A DNA stretch of 64,000 nt from Virgisporangium aliadipatigenens. GTDB taxonomy: Bacteria > Actinomycetota > Actinomycetes > Mycobacteriales > Micromonosporaceae. Positions 1 to 7,682 of this stretch are shown in pieces. The notes below the pieces were generated by a model, which was given only the letters and a program-made list of their open reading frames with translations, had not been told where the DNA came from and did no database searches. Made by a program: the position numbers and the translations under genes. Positions within the stretch are counted from its first letter, which is position 1; every line of letters starts with the position of its first letter. The DNA is taken from assembly GCF_016863615.1 (NCBI RefSeq), contig NZ_BOPF01000003.1, positions 310,001-374,000 on the forward strand. Direction: 5' to 3'.

Positions 1-17
1 TCGACCGAGCGCGTTCC

Positions 18-926
18 ATGCACTATTCGATGCGTTCCTGGAAGCGGCTCGAAGTGGAGTTCGCCGACGCGGGACACCTGTCGGCAGCCGTCCGACGCGT
101 ACGGTCGTTCCTCGACACGCATCCGGAACACGCCGACGTCAAAGCCGCTGACGCGGTGGACACACTGACGCGGCTCGACGAGATCGTGGCCGGAGCGACC
201 GACCGGCCGACGGCGTGGACCGGCTCGCCCGAGTGGCGCAACCGCTTTCTCTACGAATGGACGGCCGATGCGGCCGGCGGTGACGTCGACGGCGTGTGGG
301 TACCGCACGGCGCCGTGATCCGGTACCGGCAGGTGTACGACGTGGACTTCCCGCGGCGCTGGCGACGGTTCGTCATGCGGGAAATTCTCTCCACGGAAGG
401 GCTCGACACCGTGACGCTGACCGATCGAGACATCGAACGTCGTGCGCTCGATGTGGCCGGCACCCGCGGCCTGCGGGCAGCGACCCTCACGCCGGAGCAG
501 ACCGGCGAATGGCTTCTCGGGGACGCCGAGGCGTCGTTGCCCGCGGCGGAGCGGATCGCCCGGGTGCTGATCCGCTCCTACCGGCCGCCGCGGGGCATCC
601 ACGATCTTCTGACCGGTGAGCCGGATCTCGCCGTCGACCCGTACGCACGGGGTTGCGTCGCCGAGTCCTCGGTGGTGAACGCCACTGTGGCCACCTGGGG
701 CGCCGGGCAGGGTGTCGACAACCTGAAGGAGTCGACCCTGCGCGCCCATCTGGCGGCGACCTGGCGCGTGGCCGACCGGTTCGACGCGCTGACCGCCCGA
801 GCCCGTGATCGCGGTCTGTCCTCACTCTCGGCGGCCGTCGAGGCGGTACGGCCCTTCTTTCTCAGGCACCACCTTCAGCTCGCATCGACCGCGGGCGCCG
901 CCGCGGACGGCGCTGAACCGTCGTGA
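18..926 (+). CDS. Unrecognised protein, probably 5'-truncated by window edge
   Basis: I do not recognise this 302-residue reading. The frame is open to the left edge and the ATG at 18 has no ribosome binding site in front, so the real start may lie outside. The protein looks soluble, rich in Arg and Glu, with no signal peptide or membrane segment. Trp/Tyr/Arg-rich stretches (about residues 70-120) are followed by a helical C-terminal half. Its stop overlaps the GTG of the YcaO gene in the pattern GTGA, so the two are probably co-translated. YcaO enzymes often have a partner encoded next door (TfuA or an E1-like protein), but I see no TfuA core motif. Its role as a YcaO partner is inference from position only. 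Confidence 0.6.
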   Translation: MHYSMRSWKRLEVEFADAGHLSAAVRRVRSFLDTHPEHADVKAADAVDTLTRLDEIVAGATDRPTAWTGSPEWRNRFLYEWTADAAGGDVDGVWVPHGAVIRYRQVYDVDFPRRWRRFVMREILSTEGLDTVTLTDRDIERRALDVAGTRGLRAATLTPEQTGEWLLGDAEASLPAAERIARVLIRSYRPPRGIHDLLTGEPDLAVDPYARGCVAESSVVNATVATWGAGQGVDNLKESTLRAHLAATWRVADRFDALTARARDRGLSSLSAAVEAVRPFFLRHHLQLASTAGAAADGAEPS

Positions 927-2080
927 CACCTGCCGTCGCGGTGTCGGCCCCGAAGGTCTTCTTCGCCGGCACCCACCGGACCAGAGCGCCGCAGGAGACG
1001 TGGGAACGCGTGCTCCCGAAGCTCCCGCGGTTCGGTATCACCCGGGTGGCCGACGTGACCGGCCTCGACACCATCGGCATTCCGGTCGCGATGGCGATCA
1101 GGCCGTTGGCGAGGACACTGAGCGTCTCCCAGGGAAAAGGGCAGTCGCTGCTGCTGGCCAAGGTTTCCGCGGCCATGGAGTCCGTCGAACTGTGGCACGC
1201 GGAGCATGTCGCGCCGCCGATCGTGTTCGCCCAGGCGAGGGCGTCCGAACTGGACCTGCCGTACCGCATCGACGACCTGGCGAGAACGCCCGGCGCGCTG
1301 GTCGGTGACGACACCCCGCTGGACTGGATCATGGGACGCGGTGTGCTGACCGGAAAGCCGGTACCCGTCCCCGCCGTCGTGGTGCGGATGCTCGGTCCGC
1401 ACGAACGGCGCTGGAACCCGACCGGGTTCGTGCGCAACAGCAACGGACTGGCCTCCGGCAACTCGGTCGCGGAGGCGGCTCTCCACGCGCTGTACGAGAC
1501 CGTCGAGCGGGACGCGGTGAGTTCGCTGCCGGCGGGCGAGTTCGGCGCCAAGATCGAGACGAGCGGGATCGACGACGGCGGCAGTCGGCACCTCCTCGAC
1601 CTGATCCGCCGAGCGGACGTGGAGCTGGAGGTCCACCACGTTCCGAGCCGGCTGGGCATACCGTGCTTCGCCGCACGCCTGTGGAGCGCCGACTTTTCCG
1701 TCACCAGCATCGGCTTCGGCGCGCACCTCGCGGTCGATGTGGCGTTCTCCCGGGCGGTCACGGAGGCCGCACAGAGCAGGCTCACGGTCATCGCGGGCAG
1801 CCGGGACGACATTCCCGCCCTGTACAGCCAGGTGCGCGAGGGTGCGCGCGCGCTGCCTCCCGTCCCTGGCGCGAGGATCGCCTGGACCGACGTGCCGGAT
1901 CCGCCACGACCACCGTTCGAGGACCTGGCGGCCGAGTTGCGGTGGGCCGCCGCGTCGCTGACGGCGCTCGTCGGACATGAGCCGATCCTCGTGGACCTCA
2001 GCATCGAGGAGGACCTGTACGTGGTGAAGGTGGTAACCCCCGGTCAGGTGATGGATCTCAAGCGCTACCACAGTGCCTAG
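923..2080 (+). CDS. YcaO-family ATP-dependent cyclodehydratase-like enzyme
   Basis: YcaO enzymes use ATP to activate amide backbones, giving azolines, thioamides or amidines. The family signatures are visible: a GKG...AKVSAAMESVELWHAE stretch near residues 70-95, the block NSNGLASGNSVAEAALHAL with ETVERDA near 170-195, and GFGAHLAVDVAFSRAVTEAAQSRL near 260-285. These cover the Glu/Gln-rich ATP and Mg sites. At 385 residues it is a stand-alone YcaO without a fused E1-like domain. The GTG start overlaps the upstream stop (GTGA). YcaO proteins mostly act on ribosomal peptides; here the neighbours are NRPS genes and no precursor peptide was found. The substrate is unknown. Confidence 0.88.
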   Translation: MTPAVAVSAPKVFFAGTHRTRAPQETWERVLPKLPRFGITRVADVTGLDTIGIPVAMAIRPLARTLSVSQGKGQSLLLAKVSAAMESVELWHAEHVAPPIVFAQARASELDLPYRIDDLARTPGALVGDDTPLDWIMGRGVLTGKPVPVPAVVVRMLGPHERRWNPTGFVRNSNGLASGNSVAEAALHALYETVERDAVSSLPAGEFGAKIETSGIDDGGSRHLLDLIRRADVELEVHHVPSRLGIPCFAARLWSADFSVTSIGFGAHLAVDVAFSRAVTEAAQSRLTVIAGSRDDIPALYSQVREGARALPPVPGARIAWTDVPDPPRPPFEDLAAELRWAAASLTALVGHEPILVDLSIEEDLYVVKVVTPGQVMDLKRYHSA

Positions 2081-2097
2081 AAAATCTGGAGTGAATT

Positions 2098-3027
2098 GTG
2101 ACGGACAGCCGAACCTCCGAGGCCCCCGCGGCGTACGACGTCGCCATCGTGGGCATGGGAGCAGCGGGCCTCGCCGCCGCCGCCGTGCTCGGGCGGTCGG
2201 GACGCAGCGTCGCGGTCGTCGGGACACGCGATCGCGGTAACGCCGGCGCCACCGAGGTGCACAATCTGCCGTACGCGGAAGGCATCGCCCCGGAGGACCT
2301 ATACGGGCGGATGGAACGCGAGCTCGACAGGTACGGCACGTCGGTGTTCCCCGAGACGGTCGAGAAGCTCTCGGCGCCGGCGGACGGGGCGGGCCCCGTC
2401 ACGGTAGAGACCGGCAGTCGCGTACTGGTCGCCTCCCGACTGCTGCTCGCGAACGGAGTCGAGAACGTCCCACCACCGTGGGTTCCGCAGGACACGTGGG
2501 GCACCACCGTGTTCGACTGCCCGTTCTGCCACGCCTACGAGCACCGGGGTGAGGACTTCGCCGTGGTGGGCCCCCGCCAGATGACCGTGCAGGTGGCCCT
2601 GCTCTGTGTTGCGCACGCCCGATCGCTCGTGGTCGTGGTCGCCGACGCCGAGGCGGTGGGCAGTTCCGCGGCCGAGCGGGTGCGCGAACTCGGCGGCGAG
2701 GTCCTGCACGGCGAGATCGTCGCGGCCGAACGCCATCCGTCCGGTCAGCTCACACTGGTGACCTCCGGCGGCCGCGACCTGGCCGTCGGCGCGGTTCTCG
2801 TCTCCGGGGCCACCCGGATGCGACGCCAGTTCGTGGACCAGCTCGATGTGCGGGTCAACCGGTTCGGCATCCCCGAACTCGACGCCGACGGGAAATCGTC
2901 GAATCCGCTGGTCTGGATCGCAGGCACGGCCGCGGCGCCCAACTATGTGCTGGTCGAGGCGATGGGCAGCGGAATCCGCTCTGCCATGGCGTTGCACAAG
3001 GATCTCGCGTTCGAAGGGCTGCACTGA
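2098..3027 (+). CDS. Thioredoxin-reductase-like FAD dithiol oxidoreductase
   Basis: A 309-residue flavoprotein of the thioredoxin-reductase fold. The N-terminal FAD loop is IVGMGAAGLAAAAVLGRSG (about residues 17-35). The redox motif CPFC sits in DCPFCHAYEH near residue 143, and the C-terminal FAD-binding end reads WIAGTAAAPN...EAMGSGI. Families with this layout include true thioredoxin reductases and the disulfide-forming oxidases GliT and HlmI of gliotoxin and holomycin biosynthesis. The central NADP loop (about residues 152-160) lacks a clean GxGxxA motif, which favours an oxygen-using oxidase over an NADPH reductase; this is inference. GTG start with GGAG upstream, 17 bp after the YcaO stop, so the same transcript is likely. 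Confidence 0.82.
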   Translation: MTDSRTSEAPAAYDVAIVGMGAAGLAAAAVLGRSGRSVAVVGTRDRGNAGATEVHNLPYAEGIAPEDLYGRMERELDRYGTSVFPETVEKLSAPADGAGPVTVETGSRVLVASRLLLANGVENVPPPWVPQDTWGTTVFDCPFCHAYEHRGEDFAVVGPRQMTVQVALLCVAHARSLVVVVADAEAVGSSAAERVRELGGEVLHGEIVAAERHPSGQLTLVTSGGRDLAVGAVLVSGATRMRRQFVDQLDVRVNRFGIPELDADGKSSNPLVWIAGTAAAPNYVLVEAMGSGIRSAMALHKDLAFEGLH

Positions 3028-3136
3028 TCGCAGCGCTGTCGCCCACCGCTGACCTGCGACGGTCTGCCGGTCGATGACCCGCGCCCGGCCCGCGTGACCG
3101 AGAAGTGAGCGCCGGGTTAGCGGGCTCCCGTAAACA

Positions 3137-3171
3137 GTGATCACACATCTGGTGACATCGAGTTTGATCAC
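3137..3171. promoter_or_regulatory. Paired GTGATCAC-type palindromes upstream of StrR-like regulator
   Basis: The 222-bp gap 3028-3249 holds no convincing gene. It contains GTGATCAC at 3137-3144, a perfect 8-bp palindrome, and TTGATCAC at 3164-3171 (7 of 8 matching), 27 bp centre to centre. They lie about 80-110 bp before the ATG of the regulator gene, where an operator or upstream activator site would be expected. They do not resemble the published StrR consensus of paired GTTCGAC/GTCGAAC arms, so another protein may bind here. Confidence 0.35.
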
Positions 3172-3249
3172 GGTGTGGCCGTGCGCGGTGGTTCGGTGAT
3201 CGGGGGATGACCGCGGCGGCCAGGATCCGCAAGACCGGAAGGCGACTTC

Positions 3250-4344
3250 ATGCGGCAGAGTCTGGACGGCGCGCAGCGTACGGGAACCGGCGTCGGCGGC
3301 GGCACCTCGAAGGGCCGAGATGCGATGGCGCCCGTCGGAACAGCCGTAGATCGTCTGCCGCTTCGGGAAGTGCCGATCGCGGTCCTCCGTCCGGGCGACT
3401 CTCCACGATCGACAGGGCAGGACGACGAGCACGTCAACGTGCTTGCTCAGCTCGACGCGCGGTTGCCGGCGATCGTCGTGCACGCCGGCACCATGCGCGT
3501 CATCGACGGCATGCACCGGGTCGAGGCGGCTCGCCGACGGGGGGAACGCACCATCGACGCGCGGATGTACGAGGGCGACGAGGAGACCGCATTTCTGCTC
3601 GCCGTTCACGCCAACATCACCCACGGGCTGCCGCTGAGCATGGCGGACCGGAGCAACGCGGCCGCACGAATTCTCGGCTCCCATCCACAGCTGTCCGACC
3701 GGGCCGTCGCCGAGATGGCCGGGCTCGCCGCCAGCACGGTGCTCACAATCCGCCAGCGGCTGTACGCCGACGGGTCGGGCAGTCGGGTGCGGCGTGGTCG
3801 CGACGGCCGGCACCGACCGGTCAACGGCGCCGATGGGCGGCGCCTGGCCGCTGCCCTGATCGCCGAACGACCCCAGGCCTCGTTGCGAGAGATCGCCAGG
3901 GAAGTGGGAATTTCTCCGGCGACCGTGCGCGACGTCCGTCAGAGGGTCGACCGTGGCGACGATCCGCTACCGGACAAACAGCGCGGTGCGGCACGGCCGA
4001 AGATTGTCGAACGCACGGCGCGACTCCCGAGGCCGGCCGACCCGCCGGCGGTACAGCGCGACCCCGCGCAGCTCCTGCAGTATCTGCGGCGCGACCCGTC
4101 GTTGCGGTTCAGTGAACAAGGCCGCGCCTTGTTGATGTGGTTGACCGAACACGCGATCGGCATTGAACGCTGGCCCGACCTGCTCTCGCAGGTCCCGCCG
4201 CACAGCATGTACGTCCTGGCCGAGATCGCGCGCCGTTGCGCCGAGACGTGGAACACCTTCGCGAACGAACTGGATTTGCGAGTGAACACGGAGTATCCGG
4301 GCGGTCACCTTGATGTGACGCGGCGGCGCACCACCTCAGCATGA
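3250..4344 (+). CDS. StrR/NovG-family pathway-specific transcriptional activator
   Basis: A 364-residue DNA-binding protein with a ParB/Srx-like N-terminal domain, as in StrR (streptomycin), NovG (novobiocin) and related cluster activators. The diagnostic run covers about residues 50-150: SPR near 52, HVNVLAQ, the block MRVIDGMHRVEAARRRG near 92-108, and FLLAVHANITHGLPLSMADR near 117-135. Two helix-turn-helix regions follow (ALSDRAVAEMAGLAASTV-like near 150 and LREIAREVGISPATV near 210-225). A clear GGAAGG lies 7 nt before the ATG. It probably activates the NRPS cluster. Its stop abuts the ureohydrolase gene. Confidence 0.9.
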   Translation: MRQSLDGAQRTGTGVGGGTSKGRDAMAPVGTAVDRLPLREVPIAVLRPGDSPRSTGQDDEHVNVLAQLDARLPAIVVHAGTMRVIDGMHRVEAARRRGERTIDARMYEGDEETAFLLAVHANITHGLPLSMADRSNAAARILGSHPQLSDRAVAEMAGLAASTVLTIRQRLYADGSGSRVRRGRDGRHRPVNGADGRRLAAALIAERPQASLREIAREVGISPATVRDVRQRVDRGDDPLPDKQRGAARPKIVERTARLPRPADPPAVQRDPAQLLQYLRRDPSLRFSEQGRALLMWLTEHAIGIERWPDLLSQVPPHSMYVLAEIARRCAETWNTFANELDLRVNTEYPGGHLDVTRRRTTSA

Positions 4345-4388
4345 GTTTCGACCGGGCGACTGACGAGCCCCTGTTTCGAGGAGAATCG

Positions 4389-5456
4389 GTGTCCGACGGC
4401 AACGCGGTACCTACGGAACCATTTGACGGCACGGTCGCCGAGCCTTTCGGTGCACGGGCCTCCTTCTGCGGAGTCCCGACCCGAAGGGTGGACAGGGTCG
4501 CCGCCGGCGATGTCGTCATCCTCGGTGCGCCGTTCGACTGGGGAACGAGTTTCCGGCCCGGCGCGCGATTCGGGCCCCGGGCGATTCGGGACGCCGACTA
4601 TCTCGAACCGGACGGGAAGCGTCCGCACCTGACGGCCACCGTCGATCCGCTGACCGCCCTTCCCGTGGTCGACGCGGGCGACATCCCGATTGTGCGCGGG
4701 TACATCGAGGAGTCGTTGCAGAACATCGAACGGTACGTCGGGTTGGTCGCCGGCGCCGGCGCGGTGCCGATCGTTCTCGGTGGTGACCACACCATCACGT
4801 TCCCCAATGCCACCGCCGTCGCGCGTGCCCACGGGTTCGGCGATGTGACAGTGGTGCACTTCGACGCGCATGCCGACACGGGCGAGTACTCCCGCGCCGA
4901 GATGCTCGGCCACGGAGTGCCGATGCGCAAGCTGATCGACTCGGGAGCCGTCCCGGGGCATCGCTTCATCCAGGTCGGCCTGCGCGGCTACTGGCCGCCG
5001 CCGGAGACCCTGCGCTGGATGCGGGAACAGCGCATGCGCAGCTACTTCATGGACGAGGTGAACGAACGGGGGTTCGACGCGGTCCTCGACGAAGTGATCC
5101 GTCTGGCCCGGCTGCCGGGCGACGGGCGTCCGGCGCGTGGGGTGTTCCTGTCCGTGGACATCGACGTGGTCGATCCCGGGATGGCACCGGGAACGGGCAC
5201 CCCGGAGCCGGGTGGGTTGACGTCCGCCCAACTCCTCGGTGCGGTGCGGCGCCTGGGCCGCGAGTTGAACGTGCTCGGCGCCGACATCCTGGAGGTGGCG
5301 CCCGCCTACGACCAGCCGATGAACATCACGGCGCTGCTGGCGCACCGGGTGGTCCTGGAGATGACCACCGGTCTGGCCGAGCGACGGCGGGCGACCGAAC
5401 GGCAGCCGGCGGAGCGCGGCACACCGTCTCAGCCGATGCCCCACAGTTCGCGATAG
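4389..5456 (+). CDS. Agmatinase/arginase-family ureohydrolase
   Basis: Binuclear-Mn ureohydrolase that would split a guanidino group into urea and an amine. Metal ligands are all visible: GGDHTIT, FDAHADTG and SVDIDVVDP, the last followed by the typical PGTGTPEPGG loop. Length of about 355 residues fits agmatinase, guanidinobutyrase or arginase-like members. I chose the GTG at 4389 because GAGGAG sits 5 nt upstream. An ATG at 4341, overlapping the previous stop, is in frame but has no ribosome binding site. Beside methylarginine and piperazate genes it may make ornithine or methylornithine from arginine precursors; that is inference. It converges on the methyltransferase gene with a 28-bp overlap. 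Confidence 0.88.
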   Translation: MSDGNAVPTEPFDGTVAEPFGARASFCGVPTRRVDRVAAGDVVILGAPFDWGTSFRPGARFGPRAIRDADYLEPDGKRPHLTATVDPLTALPVVDAGDIPIVRGYIEESLQNIERYVGLVAGAGAVPIVLGGDHTITFPNATAVARAHGFGDVTVVHFDAHADTGEYSRAEMLGHGVPMRKLIDSGAVPGHRFIQVGLRGYWPPPETLRWMREQRMRSYFMDEVNERGFDAVLDEVIRLARLPGDGRPARGVFLSVDIDVVDPGMAPGTGTPEPGGLTSAQLLGAVRRLGRELNVLGADILEVAPAYDQPMNITALLAHRVVLEMTTGLAERRRATERQPAERGTPSQPMPHSSR

Positions 5457-6529
5457 ATCGCGTGTCCGCCCAGCACGGGACCGTGATGGGCGGACAGGTA
5501 TGAGCCCTCGACCGTGCCCGCGGCCGTGGCCAGGGTCGCCCGCAGCAGGTAGTCGGGGTGGATTCCGTCGTCACTGGTCCGACGCGAGAATTCGATGTCG
5601 ACGGTCTCGCCGCTATGCACCTCGACCGGCGGGTCGAACACCGGCAGGTACACCGGGGACCAACTCGTCCGGTCGGTCAGCGAGTCGAGTACGCGGGCAT
5701 CCCCACCGGCCGCCAGCCGGATCCACAGCATGAACCCGTCGATCTCACCGGCACGCTCCACCGTCAGCCGGACCTTCGTCGAGGACTCGCATGGCTCGCT
5801 GCCGTCGAACGTGAGGGACTCGACCGGCTCCGCCGTGGAAACGATGCCGGCCGGGTCCGGATCGGTGACGGCCAGTCGGATGTCGAACGCGCGTCCGTAC
5901 CGCTCGAAGACCTGCTGAAGATACGTCAGGCCGTCATAGGAGAACGCCGGCCCGCCGGGGTGCAGCGAACGCAGGGACATGGCACCGATCATGGTGGCAC
6001 AGGCGGCTGGCACGACGACCGCGTCGGGCGTCAGCAGCCGCGTACGTGCATCGGCCATGACCGCCAGCATGCCCTCCGAACTGGCGATGTTCCCGATCAG
6101 TTCCGCGACGCAGACCTCGGCCCGCTGGGGCGGTTCGAGGTCGAACGACCGGCCCCGGAACAGATCGATCGTGGTGACCTCGGCTGCCTTGACGAGGCGT
6201 TGCAGCGCCGCGCGGTAGGAGTCCTCGATCTCCTCCACCGCGATGACCAACCTGGCGCCGTGCCGGGCCGCTTCCATCGCCCAGTTCAGGTCCCGACCCG
6301 TCCCGATGTCGAGCACCGTACGGCCGTCGACGAGCGGGGCCAGCGCCGTGCGGAACGCCTCGTTGCGGATGGTGTCGTTGGACATGAAGAAGTACAGGTA
6401 GGGGTCGTAGCACGGGTACTCGCCGACGGACGGCCAGAGGCCCATAGGCGCACGGCCACCGGCCCGGGTGTCGACGGCAATCGACACCTCGCAATCGTTC
6501 GATGCGTATCGCACACGCTCGATCGGCAT
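5429..6529 (-). CDS. PRMT-like SAM-dependent methyltransferase
   Basis: A 366-residue class I methyltransferase of the protein arginine methyltransferase type. Features are the YDPYLYFFMSNDTIRNEAF lead-in, motif I VLDIGTGRD, an acidic post-I strand VIAVEEIE, and a double-Glu-like loop AELIGNIASSEGM where PRMTs bind the guanidinium group. The C-terminal half is beta-barrel-like, again as in PRMTs. Bacterial homologues in peptide clusters usually methylate small molecules or carrier-bound residues. Here a guanidino N-methylation of an arginine-type unit is plausible but unproven. Its ATG lies 16 nt after the stop of the next minus-strand methyltransferase, so the two are likely in one operon. 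Confidence 0.75.
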   Translation of the reverse strand: MPIERVRYASNDCEVSIAVDTRAGGRAPMGLWPSVGEYPCYDPYLYFFMSNDTIRNEAFRTALAPLVDGRTVLDIGTGRDLNWAMEAARHGARLVIAVEEIEDSYRAALQRLVKAAEVTTIDLFRGRSFDLEPPQRAEVCVAELIGNIASSEGMLAVMADARTRLLTPDAVVVPAACATMIGAMSLRSLHPGGPAFSYDGLTYLQQVFERYGRAFDIRLAVTDPDPAGIVSTAEPVESLTFDGSEPCESSTKVRLTVERAGEIDGFMLWIRLAAGGDARVLDSLTDRTSWSPVYLPVFDPPVEVHSGETVDIEFSRRTSDDGIHPDYLLRATLATAAGTVEGSYLSAHHGPVLGGHAIYRELWGIG

Positions 6530-6545
6530 CCGAACGCCCGCCTCG

Positions 6546-7610
6546 TCAGTCGGCGTCGGAGGCGGACGTCGCAGCGGTCGAGTCGACGGCGCGCAGCAGA
6601 TAGCCCAGTTCGAGATCGGTCGAGTCGACGTCGCGCGGTGGGTGCTCGACGGCCACGATCTCCAGCCCCGCTTCGGCGAAGAGCCGCTCCCAGAAATCGC
6701 GGGTCTCCAGCTTCTGCTCGGTGATCGCGTGGAGGAGGAAGTACGGGTTGTAGTAGGCGATCCCGAGCGGATGGTCGGTGATGACCGCGTCGTCCGGACG
6801 GTGGTCCACCTCGACGATCGCCCAGTAGGCGTGCGGATGACGTCGGACGGTGTCCCGAAGCAGGGCGCACACCGCCGAACGCCCCTCCTGCTCGAGCATT
6901 TCCTGAAGCACGAAGGCGGCCATGAAACAGAGCGTCCCGTCGCCGGAGTTCTCCAACGTCAGCGCGTCGGAGGCCCGCCCCTGACGGACCGACAGCCGGT
7001 TCTCCAGCCCGGCGGCGACGATTCCGGACTTCGCGAGTTCGACCGAATACGCGTCCGGCTCCAGGCCGATACCGATCAGGTCCGCCCGCCGCTTGCACAA
7101 CTCGACGAGGAAGCCACCGTCGCCGCACCCGAGGTCGACGACAGTCGGCGCATCCGGCGGGAGCCGGTCGAGCAACCGTTCCACCATCGGCACGGCGTCG
7201 TGAGCGCTCATGCCGCAGCTGCCCGCGCCGACCCGGGCCCCGTCCCGGCCGGCCCACGGCGCGTCCGTGCGCAGCGCATCGCCCAACTGCCGGAAGGTGG
7301 TGGCGTAGCCCCCCACGAGCAGCGTGTACCACGGCTGGAAGGGCTCGATCGCCCGTGCCTTGCCGGTGAGTCGCCACCCGCCGTCGTACGCGACGTAGCC
7401 CTCGGCCGCGAGATAGGCCAGGAACGCCGCCAGCCGGTCCGGGTCGACGTTGCGCTCGGCGGCGAGCCGGACGCAGGAGATCCCGTTTTGTGCGGCCAGC
7501 GACGCGTAGATCCCTGTGTCGAACAGATGGAACAGCGCGTTGGCGATCGCCATGTACCGGATCGGCTGTATGGCATCGACGAGTCCCTGCTCAAAGGTGC
7601 CGGTCGTCAT
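6546..7610 (-). CDS. 2-ketoarginine C3-methyltransferase-like enzyme (MrsA type)
   Basis: Class I methyltransferase of about 354 residues. The N-terminal stretch FEQGLVDAIQPIR...IANALFHLFDTGIY, the WYTLLVGGYATTFRQLG block, motif I VVDLGCGDGGFLVELC, and the tail AYYNPYFLLHAIT...VDSTDLELGYLLRA match what I recall of MrsA. MrsA is the Pseudomonas syringae enzyme that methylates C3 of 5-guanidino-2-oxopentanoate on the way to 3-methylarginine. An aminotransferase is needed before and after this step, and one is encoded immediately upstream. I chose the ATG at 7610, which has AAGGGG/AGG in front; an in-frame start at 7664 would add 18 residues. The family call is good; the exact substrate is inference. 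Confidence 0.78.
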   Translation of the reverse strand: MTTGTFEQGLVDAIQPIRYMAIANALFHLFDTGIYASLAAQNGISCVRLAAERNVDPDRLAAFLAYLAAEGYVAYDGGWRLTGKARAIEPFQPWYTLLVGGYATTFRQLGDALRTDAPWAGRDGARVGAGSCGMSAHDAVPMVERLLDRLPPDAPTVVDLGCGDGGFLVELCKRRADLIGIGLEPDAYSVELAKSGIVAAGLENRLSVRQGRASDALTLENSGDGTLCFMAAFVLQEMLEQEGRSAVCALLRDTVRRHPHAYWAIVEVDHRPDDAVITDHPLGIAYYNPYFLLHAITEQKLETRDFWERLFAEAGLEIVAVEHPPRDVDSTDLELGYLLRAVDSTAATSASDAD

Positions 7611-7682
7611 CCTGGTTCCCCTTCGTCGGTCTGCGTTGGTCAGTGCGGCCGGGTGCTCGGACACGGTCGGCTCCGTCTTCGG

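Noticed and set aside
18-926. Calling the first gene TfuA because it precedes a YcaO gene
   Set aside because: The TfuA core, with its GASSMGALRAAEL-like block, is absent. I left the protein unassigned.
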